Source: Thelonectria olida | Lineage: Eukaryota > Ascomycota > Sordariomycetes > Hypocreales > Nectriaceae | Direction: 5' to 3' | DNA: 64,000 nucleotides | NCBI GenBank assembly: GCA_020736575.1 | Contig: JAGPYM010000015.1 | Coordinates: 310,001-374,000 of the forward strand | Part shown: piece after piece, positions 56,901 through 64,000 of the stretch | Layout: every line of letters begins with the position of its first letter | How positions within the stretch are numbered: position 1 is the first letter of the stretch | Translations under genes and position numbers: made by a program | The notes under the pieces: model-generated | Databases searched by the model: none | What the model saw: the letters and a program-made list of their open reading frames with translations, nothing else | Told to the model about the DNA's origin: nothing

Positions 56901-57742
56901 CGTACCACCCCCAGACAGACGGAGGACAGGAGCGGATGAATCAGGAGATCGAAAAGATGCTGAGGGCTTGGGTAACCTACGCCCAAACCAATTGGGGAGA
57001 TCTGCTCCCAATTGTCACGACGGCCCTAAACAATCGCAATGCGACCGCCACCGGAATGAGCCCGTTCTTCTTTACGCACGGCTACCATATGGATCCCATC
57101 CAGCTGAGGAGTGATCGCCCAGCAGCTAACAAACCTGGTCAGAAGATTGCCGAAGACTTTGTAGCGAGGATCCAGGAAGCATCCGACTGGGCCCAAGCTG
57201 CGATCGCATGGGCACAGGATCGCCAGGAGCAGACAGCGAACAAGCACAAGAAAGCCGCTCCAAATTACAAAGTCGGCGATTGGGTATATTTGGACTTGAG
57301 AAACGTCAAAACGGCAAGACCTTCCAAGAAGCTAGATTGGCTGCATGCGAAATACAGAGTGGTTGAACAAAAGAGTTCGCACTCGTACAAGTTGGACGTT
57401 CCCGGAAAGATACATCCCGTATTCCATGTCGACTTGCTGAGGCCAGCCGCTACTAATCCGTTGCCCTCACAGAAGATCGAAGACTTTCGAGTAGGGCCAA
57501 CGCTAGTAGACGGACACGAAGAATGGTTAGTGGAGAAGATTTTGGACGAGAAGGTCGTGGGACGAGGAAAGAAACGGTCGAGGAAGCTCTTAGTGAAGTG
57601 GCTCTCATATGCAACACCGACCTGGGAACCTATGGACTATCTAAAGGACACAGAGGCCTTCGAGGAATGGGAGAGCAGTCCCAAGGAAGTTGTAAAGATC
57701 CGACGGCGTAAGCAACAGCGCTCAGAGGGAGGAAGGGGGTAA
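53939..57742 (+). CDS. retrotransposon Pol (PR-RT-RH-IN-chromodomain)
   Basis: The pol frame is open from 53939. The first Met is at 54041, giving 1233 residues. In order: aspartic protease with ALVDYGC (Asp-Tyr-Gly in place of Asp-Ser/Thr-Gly); reverse transcriptase with FVRKPGGGIRFCVDYRGLN, LDVIAAFHRI, MPFGLTGAPAAFQ and YVDDILIYS; RNase H with VDADSSGYATGG and VMTDHKNL; integrase with an HHCC zinc site (HDSHLTGH..CDTC), catalytic residues in IHIDFI, TSDRGPQF and HPQTDGGQERMNQEIEK; a GPY/F-like region (HAKYRVVEQ); and a C-terminal chromodomain (WLVEKILDEK .. LVKWLSYATPTWEP). It is most likely made as a Gag-Pol fusion by -1 frameshifting. The stop codon at 57740-57742 touches the right LTR. 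Confidence 0.95.
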   Translation, partial: VGERRAGKRIAPEGSRAQEPLTAEEEWKQHGESRMDEGPFLVDVRINDTSFVQALVDYGCLSQGIISKKLFHSLKLPRIPIRPRCLDQVAESHSKPIIDTITYMSIDVDGHQQERIFLYVVPNSSYDMILGKPWMKDNDVKLDAKKECLEFCRSGIQVWNKAQPSKLPMKQKVTQVMASTFLAMVRKNKREARRKGLSPLGMARMGVYSVSLADIDKVLRPKQKGDPSKLLPQQYREALESFSRELADTLPPHRPGVDHTIELEKDENGNQKPVPWGPLYGMSREELLVLRKTLTELLEKGFIRASNSPAAAPVLFVRKPGGGIRFCVDYRGLNHITRKDRYPLPLIGETIRNIAKSKWFTKLDVIAAFHRIRMAKGEEWKTAFRTRYGLFEWKVMPFGLTGAPAAFQRYLNDVLREYLDDFVSAYVDDILIYSSGSLKDHREKVKKVLHKVREAGLQLDIDKCEFEAQTVKYLGFVITAGKGIEVDPAKVESIRNWETPTNVKGVRGFLGFANFYRTFIEAFSDKARPLTRLTSKGTEFYWDDDCEKAFLVLKNALITAPILVHFDESRETRVDADSSGYATGGVLLQLDDQNRWRPVAFFSQKHSPAEMNYKIFDKELLAIVRCLKAWRAELVMTRFKVMTDHKNLRYFYKERELSERQIRWAEFLSQFNFTLEWRPGKESELPDQLSRRVQDMPKEGSNERLKSRFLKLFQDKNLRNVNVAAGQTEGMGAVETTAEEGDLLDFEQEVPIFEDTEMQKAWTTARRTDDIYKEISQAVAAGNRSLPTSAAGTHVSISECLLDKRGLLHFRNRLWIPNSESLRTGIIQETHDSHLTGHPGRDLTYALVARQFFWPGITTEVRQFLNNCDTCKRTTIWRQSKQGLLKPLPIPERIWSEIHIDFITELPPTGRDNATNLMGITDRLTKGVILEAMDDISAEAVARRLFSCYFPYHGIPTTVTSDRGPQFVGDVWTHLCTLMRVKRRLSTAYHPQTDGGQERMNQEIEKMLRAWVTYAQTNWGDLLPIVTTALNNRNATATGMSPFFFTHGYHMDPIQLRSDRPAANKPGQKIAEDFVARIQEASDWAQAAIAWAQDRQEQTANKHKKAAPNYKVGDWVYLDLRNVKTARPSKKLDWLHAKYRVVEQKSSHSYKLDVPGKIHPVFHVDLLRPAATNPLPSQKIEDFRVGPTLVDGHEEWLVEKILDEKVVGRGKKRSRKLLVKWLSYATPTWEPMDYLKDTEAFEEWESSPKEVVKIRRRKQQRSEGGRG
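53957..53996 (+). promoter_or_regulatory. -1 ribosomal frameshift signal
   Basis: The slippery heptamer G GGA AAA is at 53957-53963, set in the gag frame. A 5-nt spacer follows, then a perfect 9-bp stem (53969-53977 with 53988-53996; GCTCCTGAG/CTCAGGAGC) with a 10-nt loop. The pol frame is -1 relative to gag and is open across this point. All elements of a classical -1 site are in register. Confidence 0.8.
57724..57739 (+). other. polypurine tract
   Basis: Sixteen purines (AGAGGGAGGAAGGGGG) ending 3 bases before the right LTR, placed to prime plus-strand synthesis. They also encode the last residues of Pol. Confidence 0.88.
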
Positions 57743-57941
57743 TGTAACGGGCTAGGCCCTGTCGGACTAGGCGCTGCCTAGTCCGCCCGCTGGTCCAAGC
57801 ACTGTTGCTCGAGCGACCATTCAGTCTATTTTGTTGGAGGATGAGCAGTCCTTTCCTACTTTCGTTCTTTTAGCCTCATCTTGTATGTAAAACGCACGAG
57901 GACTATATAGCTGTAATTCACACTATTAGTAACCCTTCACA
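57743..57941 (+). repeat. right LTR (199 bp)
   Basis: Identical to the left LTR at every base compared, including the inverted repeat near its 5' end. Confidence 0.95.
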
Positions 57942-57946
57942 ACAGG
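57942..57946. repeat. right target-site duplication ACAGG
   Basis: Copy of 52479-52483. Confidence 0.93.
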
Positions 57947-58592
57947 TGCTGTTTAGTTGGACCTTGGACACAGTGGCATTAATGTAGACCGAGTCAGGGC
58001 CTTTGTAGATGGCGAACTCAGATCGAAAGGCGCCCATTTGAGCGAGCATTGCCACAATGAACATGCTAATGGTGGGGGGGATGTAGAGACGGAACACGCG
58101 TCGGAAGACGGCCGAGGCAAGCTTTTGGTAGACGGCATCCAGACGTCGCTCGTGAATGGACCTCAGGATGTGTCGACAAAGAACATATCCGGAGATGGCA
58201 AAGAAGATGGCAACCATTGGGCGACCGCGGTGCAAGAGACAGATGATGGGCAACGAGGGCCACTCCCAGGACGGCTCGGGGGATCGTGGAGGTAGTGCGC
58301 CGTATCCTAGCATGATGGTCGGGGTCCATGGCCAGAGGAAGTGGTAGTTGAAGACGATGAGACAAGCGATGCCGCGAAGCCCGTCGAGGCATCTGATCTT
58401 GTCGCGGTTGGATGAGGCTGACGCTGACGCCTTTCCATCGCGAACTCGGTCCTCTGACTGAGGGAGCAGATCCGACTGGTATTTCTCGTGCGCCTGCGCA
58501 GAATCACCCCAGATGCTGGACAGCATGTTGCCTTCTCGATTGCGAGCACGCATGCAGGCAGATGAGCGGATGGCGATGCGGTGGTGATACAA
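57942..58592 (-). pseudogene. acyltransferase-3 family gene, N-terminal part (split by retrotransposon)
   Basis: 217 codons from MYHHRIA at 58592 to the target duplication. Family landmarks are IRCLDGLRGIACLIVFNYHF, where the Arg-Gly and His residues belong to the conserved first membrane helix of acyltransferase-3 proteins, and RPMVAIFFAISGYVLCRHIL, the second helix with the conserved G-Y. RVFRLYIPPTISMFIVAML is the third. Together with 51270-52478 the original protein would have had about 619 residues. Such enzymes transfer acyl groups to sugars or small molecules at membranes. The promoter stays attached to this half, so a truncated product ending in LTR-derived residues is possible. Confidence 0.88.
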
Positions 58593-59638
58593 GGTGTGAA
58601 TACGAGGTGAGATTGATTGAAACGAAGTGTCCTGAAGTTCCCAAACCGCCCGACGTCATCGTGTGTCGTAAAATACCCGACATTAGGCCGTCGGTTTACC
58701 CAAGAGAGGCTCCCGTCATGGCTGCGCCATTTTCGGGTGGTCCATGCTCAGAGCCATCTTGGCAAGGATCTACAAAGCACACGCCAGCATGGGGAGTGAA
58801 AAAATAACACCTAAAGTGAGGCGCGACACTGGATGGGGAGTTGGAGATGGAGCCACGAATGCCTCCAATGATCGGCCCCAATTGAACAGACCGCCATACC
58901 AAAGGCGAAAATAAAAGCCATAAGAACTAAGCCTCAGGTTCGTCATTGATACCGATGTGCCATTCACTATCTTCGAGCACGGCATTCTTCGGAAGATTTT
59001 TAATCACTTCGACAACGAGTTGATGCTCTAGATGTTGTGGAGTGGTAGTTCCACCACTAGAGAAATACAGCGGCTCTTTGAGGCGAAGCAGGATACCATC
59101 AAAGTAGAGCTACGTATGCTAACTTAGATGCCATACAAATGGAACCATTGGTTAAGGGGTTAGAAACGTAGAGCTACTACGTATAGAAGGCCTAGACCTT
59201 CGAAGAACGACGTGGTATTCAATACGATCACGTCGCTTACAGCCTCACCGAACTATTTCTTGTAGCCTGATCTCTTTTGATCCTTCTTGAAGATCTTTAC
59301 GATATCTAGTAGTAACTAGCAGTGTCGTCTATCCGAGCCTTGCCCTTGACTCAACGAGCACGGACTGTCGTCATGGCCCGGTACTTGGGACGGTTGACGA
59401 TGGGAGGTAATGCTTTGAACAAGGCTGGTCAACATGCTTTCCAGTTGTTCGGCCGGTGCTGGACCGATAGCGATTCATTATATGATCTTCTAACATGGTC
59501 TCTCGCGATGAGATGGTAGTTCCCTTCGTCTTTTGAAGCTCGAAGCTAGTCCCTATTAGTGAAATTCTATTACGTTTATGATTAGTTGAAAGAGAGAAGC
59601 TGGTAGTAGCTTCTCAAGAAAACAAGCATCCGGCTTGA
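58593..59638. other. 1-kb intergenic stretch
   Basis: No supported gene. The 58970-59330 part has many TAG/CTA-rich stops and could be a degraded repeat, but no family can be named. Confidence 0.4.
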
Positions 59639-60516
59639 TTACGGGATTACTGCCGTTTGGGTTGACCCTGGCCTACACCTGCCAGGCGCGCGAGTAGTAG
59701 GCGTGGTCGAAGTGGTAGAGTCCGACGTGCTGGTCGAAAAGCTCGTGGTAGGCGTGCCTGATGGAGTGGATTGCGAAGTGGTCCTTGTCGAGCTTAGATC
59801 CGGCGTAGTGGTGGGCGTCGTAATAGGAGTGACAGGCGTGTTCAGGGGAGTCGAGGTAGGCGTGTTGACAGGCGTTGAGCATATCTTCGGGTGGTTAATC
59901 AAGATGGCATTGTCAATCTCGACGGTCAAGTCGCTATCGACGCCATCGCAAAGCAACTCGAAAAAGATGTTCGTGTCGCTGGTTGTCGCTGTCCATTCGG
60001 CAGCGAGCTTGTCCCATGGCTGACCGGCACCAGTACCGTCCTGGGACTCGTGGGAATTAATTGTCTCTGAGACAATGACCGTGAACGGCCCGAATATGCC
60101 GTGAGATATCCTCAAGGTGCATGGTGGCGGCGTTGCACCAACGTTGACTCCTTTGTAGTCGATAGAGACTGAATAGGTGCTGCCGACTTCAATATCTCGC
60201 ACTTCCTGGTAGACGTACCATATTGACTGTTTACAACAATGCCACTAAATTTCCAGTAAGCACAAGTTTCAAGAATTGCAAGGAGACAGAACGATAGGCC
60301 CATCGGCACTTACTAATAGTTGTTACCATCTGAACCCCCTGTCGAGCTTTCATATCCAGCGATCCCATCATAGTACCAACCTACAGACTCTGGCTGTTCC
60401 CAAGACGGATTTTGGAGCAGATTGGTGGCGAGGCCGGGATAAGGAACACAGCCGACGATGGGCGTGGTCGTTGGAGTCGCAACGGGCTGAGGTGCCTCCA
60501 TGGTCGATATCGTCAA
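59639..60516 (-). CDS. putative secreted protein with carbohydrate-binding-like domain and Thr/Ser-rich tail
   Basis: Upstream part: PGLATNLLQNPSWEQPESVGWYYDG (about 60440-60370), the 'N-L-x-N-P-x-F/W-E' opening of fungal galactose-binding/CBM-like beta-sandwich domains. Downstream part from about 60220: WYVYQEVRDIEVGSTYSVSIDYKG and a Cys pair, then LTVEIDNAILI. This is the closing strand of such a domain. It is followed by about 70 residues of Thr/Ser/Pro repeats, likely O-glycosylated. Problems: the exon junction near 60315-60230 gives no clean in-phase GT-AG pair (a TAG lies at the end of the first part), and no ATG-led signal peptide was found upstream. Either small exons were missed or the gene is damaged. 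The fold assignment is by pattern only. Confidence 0.5.
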
Positions 60517-60979
60517 ACAGCGAGAGGGAGGGGGTTCCGAGCAAGGTGATTATCTTTGTAAATGAAGTCACAAAGACGATATGAAATGTTAGAAGGACTG
60601 AACGGATGGGACATCAATTGCGCCAAGAAAAGGGGTTTGCGAGAACTTATGAACCAAGAAGCAACGAAACGAACATTGGCGCAACGGCGAGGTCTTGGCC
60701 TTGAAGGCTTGCTTTGTTCCTGATCTAGTCCAATACTGTACAAAACATTTGAAACTATTGATGCTAAGCAATTTACTAGGCACTTTAGTCCGAGAGCCGA
60801 TTCGCTACCAGGGTTTGGTGTTTCCTAGGCTAATTCACGTCTTCTAAATCTTGGGCTAATGTTTTCTAGCTCCGTCTTCTCATTCAGCTTCGGTGACTAG
60901 GTCAGTGGGAGTATTGTCCCGAAGCAGATACTAATACGGAGGTAGGACACAAGACCTAGAAAATATCATTATATTACTA
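60517..60979. other. intergenic, no gene seen
   Basis: 5' flank of the secreted protein gene and 3' flank of the amidase. No signal-peptide exon could be identified with confidence. Confidence 0.4.
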
Positions 60980-62656
60980 TCAAGGCAAGGCTAGAAGATC
61001 CTTCAGTACAGACAAGGCCCCAAACAACTCGTTGTCGTGATACTTCCGCGCCACCAACTGCAGGTCGACAGGCGCCCCTTCAAAGTTCGACTCTTCCCAG
61101 AGCTCCTTCACGTGCTGGCAAGCATCGCTCAATGGAACGTAGCCTGAGTCGTACTGCTCCCCAGCTTGCACACTGACTGGAGTCGGAACCACTACGCCAG
61201 GATAGTCGACAAGATTGTACAGCGATGTGTATGTCCAGTAAAAGGCCGTGTCATGAGCACATGCTGGTCCAACAAACGCCGGTCCTATGACCACATCCAC
61301 ATCCTGCTCTTGCCAGCTCTTTGCAAAGGCATATCGGAAATTGTCCCTTTCTCTGCGTAACAGGTTGAGCGTCTGGGCGTCCTGCATCCCAGCAGCGTCT
61401 TCGTCCTTCCAAATCCACTCACTGAGGGGATGGAGTGGTTCCCCGGCGGCAACGATGGCGCCTCTGCTGATCTGTCCCCCATCCGGCCAGTACATGCGTC
61501 GAATCTTGGACCACGCGTCGGTTGCACCAAATGGCTTGAATTGTTTGACTTCGACCAATTCAGAATGCTTGGGGCTGGTCAGAAGTCCGCGTACCCAAGA
61601 AATGGCTCTTTTGACAGGTGGTTGAGGCTCAATGAAGCCGTCATTATCGATGATGCCGATCTTCAAGCGCCGGTTCAAGGGAGTTTGCAGTCCGGTCCAC
61701 GGAATTGGAACGAGTTTTGGATCAACAAGATATGGTTTAGCTGCGAGGACCACTTTCATGAACAAGTCCATATCTCTCAAGCTGCGACACATCGGTCCCG
61801 TTGAGCACAAAACATTGAGCTCGGCAGCGGTAGGGGCAGCCAGAAAGTCTTTCATCGGCAGCGTATATGAAGTTGGCTTGAGTCCGTAAATGCCGCAGAA
61901 TGCTGAAGGGCCTCGGATACTGCCACCAATATCGGTGCCAACACCCAAGACTGAACCCTTCATAGCCACTAGAGCGGCCTCGCCGCCTGTCGACCCGCCG
62001 GCAGAGAGATGGATGTTGAAGGGGTTCAAGACACGGCCCCAGAGCGAGTCACTCTCGAGATGCATCAGAGTCTGTGGCTGGTTGGTCTTGCAGTAGAAGA
62101 CGGCTCCCAGATTGCGAAGAATATCGACCATTTGGCTGTCCGTATCGTCCTTGACGATACTGCTGAAGCACCCCAATGAAGAGAATGTTCCTGCGATGGG
62201 GATATGGTCCTTGATGCTGATAGGCACTCCATGTAGAGGGCCAACCGTCTCGCCCTTCTCAGCTAGATAAATATCCAGCTTCTTTGCCTGCTCCAAGGCG
62301 TCGTCCATGAACCATTGGGTCAGGCAGCATGTGAGCTGATGTGCAATGATGGCTCGTTTAGAAAAAGCCGTGGTAACTGTGACGGCACTGTATTTGTGAC
62401 TGGCAATTGCCTCAGCTAGGCCGACTGCGTCGTAGGTCTCTGTGATATGGACCTCTTCTGGCGTTAGGATTCCGCAGGTGCTCGGGATGTTCGAGACGTC
62501 TATGGGAGGATTGTCGATGACTTCCTGAGGAAGGCGGCATTCGGATGGAATCTTTTGATCGAAAGCCAGGAGCAAAGCTGCACGCTTCTCTTCAAACTCC
62601 GACGTACCCAATGGTACCGGTTTCGACTGGACTGTACGTGAAGGTTTGGAAGCCAT
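60980..62656 (-). CDS. amidase signature family hydrolase
   Basis: From MASKPSR at 62656 the protein has about 558 residues. An in-frame Met at 62743 would add 29 residues of leader-like sequence, which I judge less likely. The amidase signature is complete: VPISIKDHI (catalytic Lys), GGSTGGEAALVAMKGS (cis-Ser) and GTDIGGSIRGPSAFCGIYGLKP (nucleophilic Ser in GGSIRGP). The length and N-terminal extension fit fungal acetamidase-like enzymes, which hydrolyse small amides to acid and ammonia in the cytosol. DVVIGPAFVGPACAHD in the C-terminal half lines the substrate channel. The next gene, an MFS transporter, starts about 1 kb away in the opposite direction, so the pair may be co-regulated. Confidence 0.92.
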   Translation of the reverse strand: MASKPSRTVQSKPVPLGTSEFEEKRAALLLAFDQKIPSECRLPQEVIDNPPIDVSNIPSTCGILTPEEVHITETYDAVGLAEAIASHKYSAVTVTTAFSKRAIIAHQLTCCLTQWFMDDALEQAKKLDIYLAEKGETVGPLHGVPISIKDHIPIAGTFSSLGCFSSIVKDDTDSQMVDILRNLGAVFYCKTNQPQTLMHLESDSLWGRVLNPFNIHLSAGGSTGGEAALVAMKGSVLGVGTDIGGSIRGPSAFCGIYGLKPTSYTLPMKDFLAAPTAAELNVLCSTGPMCRSLRDMDLFMKVVLAAKPYLVDPKLVPIPWTGLQTPLNRRLKIGIIDNDGFIEPQPPVKRAISWVRGLLTSPKHSELVEVKQFKPFGATDAWSKIRRMYWPDGGQISRGAIVAAGEPLHPLSEWIWKDEDAAGMQDAQTLNLLRRERDNFRYAFAKSWQEQDVDVVIGPAFVGPACAHDTAFYWTYTSLYNLVDYPGVVVPTPVSVQAGEQYDSGYVPLSDACQHVKELWEESNFEGAPVDLQLVARKYHDNELFGALSVLKDLLALP

Positions 62657-62743
62657 CTTGAGAGAGCTTGGAAACTTTGCAATGACTATTCTAGGATAGA
62701 TTGGTGATGGAAGGGGGGTAAAGGAATGAGAAGAAAAGGACAA

Positions 62744-63695
62744 GGGAAGATAAAAACTAATTGATGCGCATGCCTTGGATATGGTTGATGCTGCGGGGAT
62801 GTCTCTAGTTCGACATCATGATTCGCGCAATTGCGAGTGCATTTGTCAGGACCGCGTTGGGCAAGGAAATAGAGATTCGAGAGCAGCTGATAGATAATCT
62901 GATAGAGCTATCGTCAAGTCAGGCGTCGTATCGTGATCCCCTCCCGGGAGCGCAAATATCAGTGATTGGCTGTCAATGCCATGGCGAGACCGAGACCATT
63001 CTGTTCCTTGGCTATTCTCGGAACCTCGGAATTCACCTTCTCCAATGCAGGTTATCTAGACGACCGCAGGCACACTATCATATCCTCGGCCAAGTCCCCA
63101 TTGTCTCGGATACGCGATGCATATCGATGTCCCCTCATCAAAGGCGGGGGAGCTGGTGTCAATCCATGTTCGGACAGGCGTGTGACCCTTGCAAGCCCGA
63201 TTGCAATACTCTGGGATGCTCCAAAGTGACCAATCATATCTAATTGCGCAAGCCGCCACGATAATCATCCCTTATCAGGCATCTCGCATGCCAAGGTAAT
63301 CCACATCAAGTAACCCTATAGTGTTGCGCCCGCTTGTGATGGAGGGCTTCCCCATTGATTGAATTCGACTATGGTCGGATGTTTGGGTTTTGCACAGACA
63401 GAGATAGCTTAATTGCGAGTAGTTACCTGAAGACATGACTCTCCTCACTTTCCATGCCCTCTCTGGACAGGGTGAGCAGGGTCTTATCAGCCAGGCTAGT
63501 GCTTGAGTGTCACCTTGCACCCCGAATCACTTGACAAGCTGACATCATCGGCCAGTGAGAACAACAAAGATGGGAGACGAGTGTTTTATAAGAGGTGATA
63601 CAAGAACTCACTCTCCCCGACCATGGACTCTTGCCCACTCGTAATCGTCAATCATCCTCTTATTCACTCCCGGTCTACAAACAAACCGTGCCATC
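62744..63695. other. intergenic between divergent amidase and MFS genes
   Basis: About 1 kb that carries both promoters. Frames of up to 141 codons on the plus strand (62818-63243) have no recognisable domain. Confidence 0.45.
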
Positions 63696-64000
63696 ATGTC
63701 TCTTGATTTAGAGACCACACCACATGGGGATGCCATCCCTGGGACGGTCCACCTCGTGGATCTGGATCACTCCATGCACGGTCGTCATGCGGGTAACAGT
63801 GGTGACATTGTGTTGGATCCATCGCCTTCCAACGACCCCAATGACCCCCTGAACTGGACTCCCCGTCGCAAGCTGCTCTCACTCATTTGCCAGAACCTGT
63901 GAGAAGTCAAAACAGTCAGATCTACACTTCAGTCCACGACTAACTTGCTTAGATACACCTGGTTCGCTGGAATATCTGTTTCGACAGTTTACTCGGTCCT
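63696..64000 (+). CDS. MFS transporter, 5' end only
   Basis: Exon 1 (63696-63898) begins MSLDLETTPHG and contains DPSPSNDPNDPLNWTPRRKLL, the conserved pre-TM1 motif of fungal DHA1-type MFS transporters. A 54-bp intron follows (GTGAGA to TTAG). Exon 2 from 63953 continues YTWFAGISVSTVYSVL, the first membrane segment, and runs off the window. The rest of the gene is not seen, so nothing can be said of substrate. Confidence 0.85.

Larger units (their letters stand above)
52484..57941 (+). mobile_element. complete Ty3/gypsy chromovirus LTR retrotransposon
   Basis: A 5458-bp element with 199-bp direct LTRs (52484-52682, 57743-57941) that I find identical base for base, starting TG and ending CA, flanked by ACAGG. 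Gag and pol are open throughout. Pol has the order protease, reverse transcriptase, RNase H, integrase, chromodomain, placing it among fungal chromoviruses (Tf1/sushi-like by its priming site). Identical LTRs, intact frames and an intact target duplication indicate a very recent insertion. The reading frames show no sign of repeat-induced point mutation. It lies antisense inside an acyltransferase-3 gene. Confidence 0.96.

Noticed and set aside
62818..63243. 141-codon plus-strand frame upstream of the MFS gene
   Set aside because: Composition and lack of motifs suggest a chance frame between two divergent promoters.
1..64000. CRISPR arrays, bacterial operons or phage genes
   Set aside because: Introns, fungal families and a nuclear tRNA intron show eukaryotic DNA; no regularly spaced repeats were seen.

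Overview
The window is nuclear DNA of a filamentous ascomycete (Pezizomycotina). A Sordariomycete is likely but not proven. The genes have short GT-AG introns of about 45-115 bp. The families are typical of these fungi: PTH11/SAT4-type rhodopsin-domain membrane proteins, a Zn2Cys6 regulator, an NRPS-like reductase, major facilitator (MFS) transporters, a HET-type fragment and a chromodomain Ty3/gypsy retrotransposon. About 24 protein genes or gene fragments and one tRNA can be supported. Exon boundaries were placed by hand from splice signals and reading frame.

Layout. 1-11.8 kb: an alpha/beta hydrolase cut by the window edge, an O-methyltransferase, a PTH11-like receptor, a secreted M20 peptidase, a HAD-type hydrolase and a fungal membrane protein. 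12.1-18.6 kb: an intron-containing tRNA-His, an amino-acid/choline-type permease, a second SAT4-type protein and a GNAT acetyltransferase. 19-21.3 kb: a LIM-domain gene that appears decayed. 22.4-41.8 kb is the most coherent block: a SAM methyltransferase, an amino-acid transporter, a Zn2Cys6 regulator divergent from a DHA1-type MFS pump, a third receptor-like gene, an A-T-R NRPS-like carboxylic acid reductase divergent from an aldo-keto reductase, and a second MFS carrier. A fourth receptor-like gene follows. 43.4-47.5 kb is a gene desert. After it come a small secreted protein, a rhomboid protease and a HET-like fragment.

52.5-57.9 kb holds a complete, apparently very young chromovirus. It has identical 199-bp LTRs, a 5-bp ACAGG target duplication and intact gag and pol frames. 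It sits antisense inside an acyltransferase-3 gene and splits it into 51.27-52.48 and 57.94-58.59 kb. The element carries a readable -1 frameshift signal at the gag/pol junction, and a primer-binding site complementary to its own LTR, which indicates self-priming. The right end has a Thr/Ser-rich secreted-type protein gene, an amidase and the first exons of another MFS transporter.

The best candidate for an undescribed pathway is the 22-42 kb block. The NRPS-like enzyme would activate and reduce a carboxylic acid to an aldehyde, the divergent aldo-keto reductase could reduce that to an alcohol, and the neighbouring regulator and transporters fit control and export. The substrate cannot be read from the sequence. 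The best-supported molecular novelties are the recoding and self-priming signals of the retrotransposon.
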